This document shows positions 8,942 through 16,525 of a stretch of DNA of 64,000 nucleotides, piece after piece (within the stretch, counting starts at the first letter, position 1; every line of letters begins with the position of its first letter). The position numbers were made by a program, and so were the translations under genes. The notes beneath the pieces are model-generated. The model was not told the origin of the DNA and searched no databases. It was given only the letters and a program-made list of their open reading frames with translations. This DNA comes from Hymenobacter lapidarius (GTDB lineage: Bacteria > Bacteroidota > Bacteroidia > Cytophagales > Hymenobacteraceae): the NCBI RefSeq assembly GCF_001816145.1, contig NZ_MDZB01000094.1:1-64000 (forward strand), read 5' to 3'.

Positions 8942-9250
8942 ATGGATACCATGACCACGCTATCGGAAATCACGACCAAGCTAAAAAACGAGGGGTACAC
9001 CGAAGATTTCAACCTGAAGGATGGCTGCCTGGAATGCCGGGGCAACGTAGTGCAAATATTCCCTGACGATTTTGTAGTCGACAAGCACTACCGGTTCGAA
9101 GGGCAGTCGGACCCGGCCGATGAGGCCGTGGTGTATGCCATTTCCTCGCTTAAATACCACCTGAAAGGCATCCTGGTGAATGGCTATGGCATGTATTCCG
9201 ACCCCCTGACCGACGATATGGTAAAGGCGTTGCGGGAGAAGCCACAGTAA
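8942..9250 (+). CDS. Small conserved Bacteroidota protein
   Basis: A 102-residue soluble protein with the pattern NEGYTEDFNLKDGCLEC, then YRFEGQSDPADEAVVYAI and KGILVNGYGMYSDPLTDDM. This matches a family common in Bacteroidota that is often labelled, without good reason, as phosphoribosylpyrophosphate synthetase; it is far too short for that enzyme and lacks its PRPP motif. Function unknown. It stands alone between the mla operon and the convergent pfkB gene. A second in-frame ATG is at 8951. Confidence 0.75.
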   Translation: MDTMTTLSEITTKLKNEGYTEDFNLKDGCLECRGNVVQIFPDDFVVDKHYRFEGQSDPADEAVVYAISSLKYHLKGILVNGYGMYSDPLTDDMVKALREKPQ

Positions 9251-9258
9251 CAAAGTAG

Positions 9259-9326
9259 CTTTAGCTGGCGACCCCCTGCTGGCGCCCCCCTGCTGGCGGA
9301 TTAAAAGTCCGCGCTACCAAGCATTA
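9259..9326. repeat. Short repeat-rich spacer between convergent genes
   Basis: The spacer contains near-direct repeats of CCCCCTGCTGGCG and a small hairpin GCGGA-TTAAAAG-TCCGC. It resembles a REP-like intergenic element and could end transcription of both convergent genes, but no T-run follows the stem. Confidence 0.35.
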
Positions 9327-9335
9327 CAACGACGA

Positions 9336-10325
9336 TTACTTCGGGACTACTGCTTGAATTTCAACTCCCGGACCAGCGGGCACCGCCGCCGGCATGGTTT
9401 GCAGCAGCCATTGAAACAGCTTTTCGGCGTCGGCGGCGTGAAACAGCTCGGTGCCGGGGTTCATGGTGGCGGCCGTGCCGCAGGCCACGCCCAGGCGCAC
9501 GGCCTCGCGCACGGGGCGGCCCTGGCTGAGCGCGAACACCAGCCCGGCCACCATGCTGTCGCCGGCGCCCACGGTGCTTTGCTTTTTCACGGCCGGGGCG
9601 GCGATGTGCTCCACCACCTCGCGCGTAACCAGGCAGGCCCCGACCGGCCCCAGCGACACGACCACGATTTCGCACCGGCCCTGGGCGATGAGCGCCTGCG
9701 CCGCCGCAGCGGCCGAAGCACTGTCGAGGGCGGGTACGCCGGCCAGCCGGGCCAGCTCGCCCAGGTTGGGCTTGAGCAGGTACACGCCTTCGGCCACGGC
9801 GCTACGCAGGGCTTCGCCCGAAGTATCCACGATTAGCCTGGCACCAGCCTGGCGAGCCCAGCGGGCCACGTCGCCCATGAACGCCGGGGCCACGCCCTGG
9901 GGCAAGCTGCCGCTGACCACCAGCACGTCGGGCAGGGGCGCGAGGGCGTCTAGCGCGGCCAGCACCTGCGCCTGCTCGGCGGCCGTGACGGTGGTGCCGG
10001 GCATCCCGAAGCGGTACTGCTGGTTGGTGGAGGCGTCCACTACGGTCAGGTTTTCGCGGGTCCAGGCGGCGGTGGGCACGGGGTGCGCAGCCAGGCCCTC
10101 GCGCGCCATTAGCTGCTGGAGCACTTCGCCGGGCGGGCCGCCGGCCACGAACACGGCCCGCGCCTGCAGCCCTAGGCGTTGCAGGCCCCGCGCTACGTTG
10201 ATACCCCCGCCGCCGGGCTCTACCGTGGGCGGCGCACATTGCAGCTTTTGGTCGGGCACCAGCTGGGGCACGCTCGTGCTTTTGTCAATGGCCGGGTTCA
10301 GGGTGAGGGTGACGACGTAAGGCAT
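9336..10325 (-). CDS. pfkB: PfkB-family (1-)phosphofructokinase-type sugar kinase
   Basis: A ribokinase-fold kinase of 329 residues starting with the family hallmark TLTLNPAIDKS. It has the GGGGINVARGLQRLG substrate motif near residue 38, VVSGSLPQG, LKPNLGEL and the C-terminal GAGDSMVAGLVFAL motif carrying the catalytic Asp. It belongs to the group containing FruK, LacC and E. coli PfkB, so it probably phosphorylates fructose-6-phosphate, fructose-1-phosphate or tagatose-6-phosphate. Substrate cannot be settled here. Monocistronic and convergent with the small conserved gene. Confidence 0.88.
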   Translation of the reverse strand: MPYVVTLTLNPAIDKSTSVPQLVPDQKLQCAPPTVEPGGGGINVARGLQRLGLQARAVFVAGGPPGEVLQQLMAREGLAAHPVPTAAWTRENLTVVDASTNQQYRFGMPGTTVTAAEQAQVLAALDALAPLPDVLVVSGSLPQGVAPAFMGDVARWARQAGARLIVDTSGEALRSAVAEGVYLLKPNLGELARLAGVPALDSASAAAAAQALIAQGRCEIVVVSLGPVGACLVTREVVEHIAAPAVKKQSTVGAGDSMVAGLVFALSQGRPVREAVRLGVACGTAATMNPGTELFHAADAEKLFQWLLQTMPAAVPAGPGVEIQAVVPK

Positions 10326-10476
10326 AGAGTGAGGCGGGGCGGTGTGGTGAAAATCTGAACGATGTAGGGCGGGGCTTAGCTACACTGTCCTTTGGTTGCC
10401 CCCGCCCGTCGTTGCACGACCATCGTTGAGGCGGCGCAGACGGCGGGCGGGTCAAGTCCCGTCCCTATATCGTTCT

Positions 10477-10911
10477 CTAACAGGCGGTTTTGGTTTCCAC
10501 GAAGTCCAACAGCCGCTCCATCAATTCGGGGCGAATGGTGGGCTTGGGGCCGTGGCGGGTCGGTGGGTTCAATGCGCCGCTTTGCAGCAGCTCGTGCAGG
10601 TCCGCCGCCGATGCGAGCCGAAAGCCCATGCTCCAGTCGGCGAAACTACGTTCCGCGCAACCTCCTTCCCCGAGCACCTGGCACTGGCAATGCCGCGGGT
10701 CAGACAGGATGTGCTGATAGTAAAGCTGCCGCACGTCGGCATCTTCGCCTTCCAGGATTTGCAGGAAACGGTCGTCGGATGAGTGCAACAGCAAGCCCGT
10801 GACATGTATCTTCCGGTTGTGGGTGCGGGCCTGCTGCAAGAGCGCCGCCAGCTCGGCGTCGGAGAACGACACAACGGCCCGGCTTTGGTAAATGAGGTGA
10901 TAGAGGCCCAT
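10477..10911 (-). CDS. BLUF-domain blue-light sensor protein
   Basis: A 144-residue protein made almost entirely of one BLUF domain, which binds FAD and senses blue light. Landmarks are the N-terminal LYHLIYQSRA with the photoactive Tyr, NRKIHVTGLLLHSSDDRFLQILEG with the flavin-contacting Asn and Gln, HILSDPRHCQC, and RSFADWSMGF. There is no output domain, so it belongs to the short BLUF class that acts through partner proteins. ATG 10911 starts at MGLYHLIYQ, the normal family start; the frame is open upstream but unrelated. Confidence 0.92.
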   Translation of the reverse strand: MGLYHLIYQSRAVVSFSDAELAALLQQARTHNRKIHVTGLLLHSSDDRFLQILEGEDADVRQLYYQHILSDPRHCQCQVLGEGGCAERSFADWSMGFRLASAADLHELLQSGALNPPTRHGPKPTIRPELMERLLDFVETKTAC

Positions 10912-11141
10912 AAAGACGACAAGGAAATTGAACGACAACCTCCCGTACGAATGCTGTAGGCAACCGCCTGACCTGAAGGGAACTGGCAGAGAAACAGGAT
11001 GCTTTGGCCATCTCCTGCTTGTTTCTCAACGGAATTGGCGGCGAATAGATGCCCGTTGCGGAGCAAACTGCCGGCTGAAGGGCGACACCGACGCTGGCTT
11101 TCACTGAAATCGCTGATTCTAACCAGCAGAAAAACCAACCG

Positions 11142-11477
11142 CTATTCAGCGACCACGCCCGCCGGCCCAAGCTTGCTCAGCAGCCGCGGCACCATGCCCG
11201 CGCCCTCGGGCAGGCCGCCCTCGCGCAGCAGCTCCACGCCTTGTTGCATGAGCACGAAGCAGGGCAGGTCGGTGGCGTGGAAGCTGCGCACCACCACGGG
11301 ATGACTCAGCTCATCCACCGTCAGCACCCGGATGGCCGCGCCCAACTCCCGCTGCAAGGCCGCCAGCGCCGCCAGGGTGGCCACCCGCACCTGCGGGGCC
11401 GTGCCCACGGGCGGCAGCAGCACCAGCAGCATGGCGGCATCGGCGGACTGTGGCGGTGGAAGGGGAGTGGCTGTCAT
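11142..11477 (-). CDS. Thioredoxin-fold-like small protein
   Basis: A 111-residue protein that looks like a thioredoxin-fold domain without the redox CxxC: a hydrophobic strand, helix, VLTVDELSHPVVVRSFHATDLPCFVLMQQGVELLREGGLP with the cis-Pro-like DLPCFVL segment. The single Cys before FVLM is the only candidate redox residue. Function unknown; possibly a structural or chaperone-like role. It starts at ATG 11477, 19-25 nt below a near-ideal oxygen-regulon promoter, and is divergent from the histidine kinase gene. Confidence 0.6.
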   Translation of the reverse strand: MTATPLPPPQSADAAMLLVLLPPVGTAPQVRVATLAALAALQRELGAAIRVLTVDELSHPVVVRSFHATDLPCFVLMQQGVELLREGGLPEGAGMVPRLLSKLGPAGVVAE

Positions 11478-11502
11478 CGGACCTGGGGTAATCAAGTGGC
11501 TG

Positions 11503-11545
11503 CAAAATTATCGTACGGGAGGAGCGGGCCGTATGATGCCCATCA
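11503..11545 (-). promoter_or_regulatory. Crp/FNR-type promoter of the thioredoxin-like gene
   Basis: On the minus strand CTGATGGGCATCAT (core TGA-N6-TCA at 11534-11545) is followed after 23 nt by TAATTTTG (11503-11510), a perfect TAnnTTTG. Both elements and the spacing match the other regulon promoters. Confidence 0.7.
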
Positions 11546-11555
11546 GGCGGAGAAA

Positions 11556-11595
11556 TGACAATTATCAGGTTCGGGCAGATTAATGCCGACCTTTC
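11556..11595 (+). promoter_or_regulatory. Possible Crp/FNR-type site upstream of the kinase operon
   Basis: TGACAATTATCA at 11556-11567 is a perfect TGA-N6-TCA core. A GACCTTTC element follows, but after 20 rather than 23 nt and with its last base differing. It may be an autoregulatory site, or may belong to the divergent promoter region 11 bp away. Confidence 0.3.
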
Positions 11596-11649
11596 CGGAA
11601 CGCGGGCCGACGGGCCACTCACCCAACTGCGCCGGCCTACTCCATTCCC

Positions 11650-13260
11650 ATGCCACCAAGTCCTTCTTCCAGCGTCCTGACCGAGCTGCTGTACACACAG
11701 GCCAAGGAATTCTTTGGGCTCTACGACCCGGCCCTGGGCTGGTTTACGCAGGTGAACCCGGCCGGCGTGCGCCTGCTGGGCTACCCTTCGGAGGAAGTTT
11801 TCCTCGCCGACCCCGACCACTCGCTACGCTCCCCGCCCTGGACCGGCGCGCAGTGGAACGCCCTCTGCGAGCAGGCCCGGCGCGACGGCCACCAGGCCGT
11901 GGAAGCGGAAATCCGCCACCACACCGGCCAGGCCTTCAGCGCCTACCTGGAGCTGACCTACTTCCAGGACGGCGAGCGGCCGTTCTTCCTGATTCACATC
12001 ACCGAGCAAAGCCGCCTGCAACAGGCCGAGCGCGAGCTGGCCCACAGCGTGCGGCGCTTTGAGGCCGTGTTCACCAACGCCACCATCGGCATCATCGTCT
12101 GCGACCGGGCCGGCGACATTGTGTCGGCCAACGGGCTGGCCGGGCAGCAGTTTGGCTACCCGCCGGCCGAGCTGCTGGGCCAGCGCATTGAAGTGCTGGT
12201 GCCCGACGCCGCCGGTCGGCACCACCAGCAGCTGCGCGAGAGCTTCAACGCCCACCCGCAAGTGCGCGGCATGGGTCACAACCGCGTGCTGCTCGGCCAG
12301 CGCCGGGACGGCACTGACTTCCCCGTGGAAGTGAGTTTGAGCTACTTCCACCTCGACGAGGAGCTGTACGTGGTGGCCTACGTGCTCGACGTGACGGCCA
12401 AGCACGACGCCGCGCAGGAGCTGGTGGCCCAACACCAGCGCGTGGCCCGCCTCAACGCCGACCTGGAGCAAAAGGTAGCCGACCGCACCCACGCCCTGAT
12501 GATTACGCTGGAGCAGCTGGAAAAGCGGGGCCAGGAGCTGGCCCAGGCCCTGGCCGCTGAGCAGGAGCTGGGCGAGATGAAGTCGCGCTTCGTGAGCATG
12601 GCCTCGCACGAGTTCCGCACGCCCCTTACCGGCGTACTCACCTCGGCCGAGCTGATTGCCGACTACGCCCAGGGTCCGCAAAAGGAGAAGCAGCTGAAGC
12701 ACGTAAACCGCATCCGCTCCTCGGTGAAGCACCTGAACGACATCCTGGAAGAATTCCTGTCGGTGGGCCGCATTGAGGAAGGCCGGGTCGAGGCGACCCC
12801 GGCTACGCTGGATATGGCGGTGCTGCTGGGCGAAACGGTGGCCGACGTGCAGGGCTTGCTCAGGGCCGGCCAGCGCATCGAGTGCGACGCGGAATGCGCC
12901 GGCCTCATCCGGCTCGATGCCTCGCTGCTGCGCAAAATCTTGGTCAACCTGCTGTCCAACGCCATCAAGTATTCCGGCGAAAACACCGTCGTCCACGTCC
13001 GCGCCGCGTGCCAGGACCGGCAGCTCACGCTCACGGTGGAGGACCAGGGCGTCGGCATTTCCCGGGAAGACCAGGAACACCTGTTCGAGCGGTTTTTCCG
13101 GGCCCGCAACGTGAGCACCGTGCCGGGCACCGGACTCGGGCTCTACATCATTGCCAAGTACTTAGAGCTGATGGGGGGCACCATTGCCCTGCACAGCGAG
13201 CTGAACGTGGGCACCACCGTCACCATCACCATCCCCTATGAAAACCATTCTGTTGATTGA
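11650..13260 (+). CDS. PAS-PAS sensor histidine kinase with FixL-like second PAS
   Basis: A soluble kinase of 536 residues with no membrane segment: PAS 1 (about 20-118), PAS 2 (about 136-250), coiled coil (260-310), HisKA with phospho-acceptor His320 (ASHEFRTPLTGVL), and HATPase_c with N box LVNLLSNAIKYS, G1 VEDQGVGIS, F box FERFFRARN and G2 GTGLGLYI. PAS 2 contains GRHHQQL at 189-195, a G-x-G at 207-209 and GQRRDGTDFPVEV, which aligns with the heme PAS of FixL where the His of RHD binds heme and GIGR contacts oxygen. It may therefore sense O2 in the cytoplasm. Its last codons overlap the regulator gene by 23 bp, indicating a cognate pair. Confidence 0.93.
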   Translation: MPPSPSSSVLTELLYTQAKEFFGLYDPALGWFTQVNPAGVRLLGYPSEEVFLADPDHSLRSPPWTGAQWNALCEQARRDGHQAVEAEIRHHTGQAFSAYLELTYFQDGERPFFLIHITEQSRLQQAERELAHSVRRFEAVFTNATIGIIVCDRAGDIVSANGLAGQQFGYPPAELLGQRIEVLVPDAAGRHHQQLRESFNAHPQVRGMGHNRVLLGQRRDGTDFPVEVSLSYFHLDEELYVVAYVLDVTAKHDAAQELVAQHQRVARLNADLEQKVADRTHALMITLEQLEKRGQELAQALAAEQELGEMKSRFVSMASHEFRTPLTGVLTSAELIADYAQGPQKEKQLKHVNRIRSSVKHLNDILEEFLSVGRIEEGRVEATPATLDMAVLLGETVADVQGLLRAGQRIECDAECAGLIRLDASLLRKILVNLLSNAIKYSGENTVVHVRAACQDRQLTLTVEDQGVGISREDQEHLFERFFRARNVSTVPGTGLGLYIIAKYLELMGGTIALHSELNVGTTVTITIPYENHSVD

Positions 13261-14284
13261 GGACGACCAGATTATCCGCGAGAACACGGCCGAGCTGCTC
13301 GAAATGGCCGGCTTTGCCATGCTCACGGCCGAAAACGGCCAGCTGGGCGTGGCGCAGGCCCTGGCCACCAAGCCCGACCTGGTGATTTGCGACATCATGA
13401 TGCCCGTGCTCGACGGCTACGGCGTGCTCCAGATATTCAACCAGAACGCGCAGCTGGCCGGCGTGCCCTTCATCTTTTTAACGGCCAAAACCGAGCGCAC
13501 CGACCTGCGCCGCGGCATGGAGCTGGGCGCCGACGACTACCTCACCAAGCCCTTCGACAAGGCCGAGCTGCTGAGCGCCATCACCGGCCGCCTCAACCGC
13601 TTCCAACACCTCAAGCCCGAGTACGACTTGCAGCAGGGCGGCCTGGGCGAGTTCCTGGACGATGCCCGCGCCGTGGGCAAGCTGCACAGCCTCTCGGCCG
13701 ACCGCAAAATCCACCTCATCCGCAAAAAGCAGGACGTGTACCTCGAAGGCGACGAGCCCACGCGGGTGTATTTCGTGCAGGCCGGCCGGGTGAAAACCGT
13801 GAAAACTACCGACGCCGGCAAGGAGCTGATAACCGGCTTCTATGGCCCCGGCGAGTTCTTCGGCTACCTGCCGCTGTTGCAGCACACCGCCCACCCCGAC
13901 TCGGCCGTGGCCGTCGATGACTCGGAACTGGTGTACATTCCCAAGGACGACTTCACGCAATTGCTGCTGCGCAACCCCGAAGTGGGCCAGCAGTTCATCC
14001 GCCTGCTGGCCGGCCGGGTGAGCGAGCGGGAAACGCAGCTGTTGGCCATGGCCTACAGCTCCATTCGCCGCCGGGTGGCCGACACCCTGCTGCGTCTGCA
14101 CGAGCAGGCCGGGCCGGACGGCGGCATTCAGCTCTCGCGCGACGACATGGCCGCGATGGTCGGCACGGCCCCCGAGTCGCTGATTCGGACCCTGAGTGAG
14201 TTCAAAGCCGACGGGCTGATTGAGCTGACGCCGAAAACCATCCGGGTGCTGGAGGCTGAGAAGCTGCGCCGGGCCCGGTGGTAG
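13238..14284 (+). CDS. Response regulator fused to a Crp/FNR-type transcription factor
   Basis: A 348-residue protein with three parts: a receiver domain (1-115; acidic pair Glu8-Asp9-Asp10, phospho-acceptor Asp52 in CDIMMPVLDG, Lys104 in TKPF), a cyclic-nucleotide-binding-like beta-roll (about 150-260, EGDEPTRVYFVQAGRV and YGPGEFFG), and a C-terminal Crp helix-turn-helix (about 275-340). The recognition helix APESLIRTL keeps the Glu (313) and Arg (317) that read the TGA of half-sites in Crp/FNR proteins. The beta-roll lacks a clear cAMP-binding Arg pattern and has no FNR cysteine cluster. It is the best local candidate to bind the TGA-N6-TCA operators at 11.5, 14.4, 17.0, 22.9, 32.5 and 38.5 kb. 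Confidence 0.92.
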   Translation: MKTILLIEDDQIIRENTAELLEMAGFAMLTAENGQLGVAQALATKPDLVICDIMMPVLDGYGVLQIFNQNAQLAGVPFIFLTAKTERTDLRRGMELGADDYLTKPFDKAELLSAITGRLNRFQHLKPEYDLQQGGLGEFLDDARAVGKLHSLSADRKIHLIRKKQDVYLEGDEPTRVYFVQAGRVKTVKTTDAGKELITGFYGPGEFFGYLPLLQHTAHPDSAVAVDDSELVYIPKDDFTQLLLRNPEVGQQFIRLLAGRVSERETQLLAMAYSSIRRRVADTLLRLHEQAGPDGGIQLSRDDMAAMVGTAPESLIRTLSEFKADGLIELTPKTIRVLEAEKLRRARW

Positions 14285-14362
14285 GGTAGTTGTCGCTGCT
14301 ACGGCACGTTTCGCCGGCTGCTGAGGGCCACGGCTTGGGCTGATGAAGCTCATGCCGGCGGG

Positions 14363-14405
14363 TGAGGTTTGTCATGTGGGGGCCGAAAAGGGGCCGGTAG
14401 TTTTG
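14363..14405 (+). promoter_or_regulatory. Crp/FNR-type promoter of the CxxCH protein gene
   Basis: GTGAGGTTTGTCAT (core TGA-N6-TCA at 14363-14374) is followed after 23 nt by TAGTTTTG (14398-14405), a perfect TAnnTTTG. Transcription would begin near 14412, leaving a leader of about 75 nt. Confidence 0.65.
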
Positions 14406-14486
14406 GGCCATCCAATGGGAGCCCGCCGAAGCGGGTTTCCGGACCATCTGGAACCTGTTTCGACGGGCACCATTGCTCACCAGCCC

Positions 14487-14798
14487 ATGACGCAGGAATT
14501 ACAATTCGACCTGGAGAACAACGCCAAGGAGTGGCGGGCCCTGTCGCTGTCCATCTCCTCGGCGGAGCGGGCATCGTTCGGCAACCTCCACGACCGTTTT
14601 TTTACGCGCTACGGGCCGAACTTCATGGCCCATGTGTACCGCACGGCTATGGAGGAGGTGCTGCCGAGCCTGCCGGATGCCGCCCGCAGTCAGCTTCTGG
14701 ATGCCTTTCAGCAGGCTATGGATGAGGCTATTCAGAAGCAGGCTTATGCCCTGCCCACGCTGTCGGACTGCGCGTCCTGCCACTCCCATAAGTTCTGA
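14487..14798 (+). CDS. Small helical protein ending in CxxCH
   Basis: A 103-residue, mostly helical protein with no signal peptide. Its C-terminus reads DCASCHSHKF, a CxxCH motif as used for covalent heme or for metal ligation, nine residues from the end. A cytoplasmic CxxCH without an export signal argues against a classical c-type cytochrome, so a metal-binding or redox role is as likely. I do not recognise the family. ATG 14487 was chosen because upstream ATGs (14343, 14414) lie before or at the predicted transcription start. The promoter has the oxygen-regulon architecture. Confidence 0.6.
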   Translation: MTQELQFDLENNAKEWRALSLSISSAERASFGNLHDRFFTRYGPNFMAHVYRTAMEEVLPSLPDAARSQLLDAFQQAMDEAIQKQAYALPTLSDCASCHSHKF

Positions 14799-14840
14799 CG
14801 GCTTCGGTTCGCTTTCTCAACAATTATAATCCTGTTTCCA

Positions 14841-15158
14841 ATGACATTGACTTACCCACCCCTGAGAAGCGGCAGCCTGCTGGCGGGCAGCCACCTCGCC
14901 GCCGGCGAACAAAAATCCCTGGTACTGCTGGAGAAAAACGGCCAGAAGGTCATCTACAAAACCTTCGCGGCCGGCGAAGTCATGCCCACCCACCACGCCT
15001 CTGTCGACGTGTTGGTGGCCGTGCTGGCCGGCCGGCTCATCATCACCCAGGAAGACGTACCGACTGAGGTAACGGCCGGTGACTACGTCATCATCCCAAG
15101 CGGTGCGCCGCATTCGTTGCACTGCCTGGAAGCCGCCCGCATTCTGATATATCGGTAG
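14841..15158 (+). CDS. Cupin-domain protein
   Basis: A single-domain cupin of 105 residues. The metal-binding motif 1 is visible as GEVMPTHHASVDVLVAVLAGR (His-His and a Val where Glu is often found) and motif 2 as GDYVIIPSGAPHSLHCLE with a conserved His. Cupins of this size bind a metal and act as sensors, isomerases or detoxifying dioxygenases; the substrate is unknown. It follows the CxxCH gene by 42 bp and may share its transcript. Confidence 0.8.
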   Translation: MTLTYPPLRSGSLLAGSHLAAGEQKSLVLLEKNGQKVIYKTFAAGEVMPTHHASVDVLVAVLAGRLIITQEDVPTEVTAGDYVIIPSGAPHSLHCLEAARILIYR

Positions 15159-15299
15159 GCGCCAAGCCAGCTTTATTCCCAATCCAGGGAACTCACCAAC
15201 AAGCGCAAAGACGGCACCATCCTCCACCTGAAAGTGGGCGAGCACATGATGATGAACGGCAAAATGATGCGCAACCCCAGCTTCAAAAAACGCCTGTAA
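15159..15299 (+). pseudogene. Remnant of a DUF6799-like repeat protein
   Basis: After the cupin stop the same frame stays open to a TAA at 15297-15299 and reads ...SRELTNKRKDGTILHLKV followed by GEHMMMNGKMMRNPSFKKRL. The alternation of K/N-x-G-x-M-M units resembles DUF6799-like proteins, which carry several D/N-G-K-M repeats. There is no credible start codon before the internal ATGs at 15246-15254, so it looks like a C-terminal remnant. Its stop codon abuts the ATG of the next gene (TAAATG). Confidence 0.35.
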
Positions 15300-16364
15300 A
15301 TGACCAGCCCGCCCCCCAACATTTACACACCGTACCAGCGGCACCTGCTGCTGATTGTGGCGCTGCTGGCGCTGGGCGGCCTCGTGGTCGTGGGGCTGGC
15401 TAGCTACGTATCGGCGTTTCTGGGTGCGGGCATTTTGTACGTGGCGCTGCGGCCCTGGTTCACGGCCCTAGTGCACCGGCGCGGCTGGAACCGGCAGCTG
15501 GTGACGGTGGGGCTGCTGGTTTTTACGGTGGTGGTCCTGCTCGTTCCCTTCTACGCCCTCAGCGCCATGCTTTTTGAGCGGCTGCGCAGCATTGGGCAGT
15601 ACACCGAGCAGGTGGTGGCAGTGGTGCGCCGGCTGGAGCGGCTGACCGGCTACACGTTCAGCAGCGAGCAAAACGTGCGGACCCTGCTGGGCCAGGCGGC
15701 CGGCGCCGTGAGCCGCTGGCTGCCCACGCTGGCCGGCAGCGTGCTGCACCTGGCCGTGGTGGTGGGGCTGCTGCTGTTCAGCCTGTATTTTCTCTTCGTG
15801 CAGGAAGAAGCGTTTCTGCGCAACCTGCGCCGCTACCTGCCCTTCCGGCCCGATACCCTCGACCAGCTCCAGGACGCGCTGCAAAACAACGTGCAGGCCA
15901 ACGTGCTGGGGCAGGTGCTGATTTCGGCGGTGCAAGGCCTGCTCACGGGCCTGCTGCTGTGGACATTCGGCGTACCCGACCCGGTGTTCTGGGGCGCCAT
16001 TGGGTTTTTCGTGGCCTTCATTCCGGTGCTGGGCACGCCCCTGGTCTGGGGGCCGGCGGCGCTTTACCAGTTTGCGCAGGGGGCCACCGGACAGGGCGTG
16101 GGCATCCTGCTGGTGGGTTTCGTGGTGGTGATGAACGTGGACAACCTGCTGCGCATCGTGCTGGCCAAGCGCATGGGCCACATCCACCCGCTCGTGACGC
16201 TGGCGGGCGTAACGCTGGGCGTGGGCCTGTTTGGCATCATGGGGCTGGTGATTGGGCCGCTGCTGCTCTCCTACCTCGGGGTGCTGCTGGAAGTGTTTGC
16301 CGAAGAAAACCGCCGGACACGGGCCACCGAAACCACCGAAGCACCAGCATCTCTGGCGGCTTAA
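15300..16364 (+). CDS. AI-2E family (PerM/TqsA-like) membrane transporter
   Basis: An integral membrane protein of 354 residues with the AI-2E-transporter layout: two N-terminal helices (18-50), a helix near 65-85, a soluble stretch (90-140), then several helices with LSAVQGLLTGLLLW-like and FFVAFIPVLGTPLVWGPAALYQ, and the C-terminal IHPLVTLAGVTLGVGLFGIMGLVIGPLLLSYLGVLLEVF signature. Family members export small molecules or ions (autoinducer-2, Na+/H+ exchange); the substrate here is unknown. ATG 15300 touches the stop of the upstream remnant. Confidence 0.9.
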   Translation: MTSPPPNIYTPYQRHLLLIVALLALGGLVVVGLASYVSAFLGAGILYVALRPWFTALVHRRGWNRQLVTVGLLVFTVVVLLVPFYALSAMLFERLRSIGQYTEQVVAVVRRLERLTGYTFSSEQNVRTLLGQAAGAVSRWLPTLAGSVLHLAVVVGLLLFSLYFLFVQEEAFLRNLRRYLPFRPDTLDQLQDALQNNVQANVLGQVLISAVQGLLTGLLLWTFGVPDPVFWGAIGFFVAFIPVLGTPLVWGPAALYQFAQGATGQGVGILLVGFVVVMNVDNLLRIVLAKRMGHIHPLVTLAGVTLGVGLFGIMGLVIGPLLLSYLGVLLEVFAEENRRTRATETTEAPASLAA

Positions 16365-16382
16365 TCGCCCCGCGGGTTGCGT

Positions 16383-16470
16383 GTTAACCTCCGCCCAGCG
16401 CCCGTCAAAAAGCTCCTAAAGGTATATTAGGGTGATTTTATATTACTTGTTAACCTCCGCCCAACGCCCG
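16383..16470. repeat. Two near-identical 22-bp direct repeats
   Basis: GTTAACCTCCGCCCAGCGCC... occurs at 16383-16404 and again at 16449-16470 with one difference, 66 bp apart, in the spacer between the AI-2E gene and the convergent globin gene. Nothing else is evident in this spacer. The role is unknown; a small tandem duplication is possible. Confidence 0.6.
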
Positions 16471-16525
16471 CACGCTTTTCGATAGTGCCTGGCATCCTGT
16501 CATAATCCCCCTCACCAAGTCGTAA

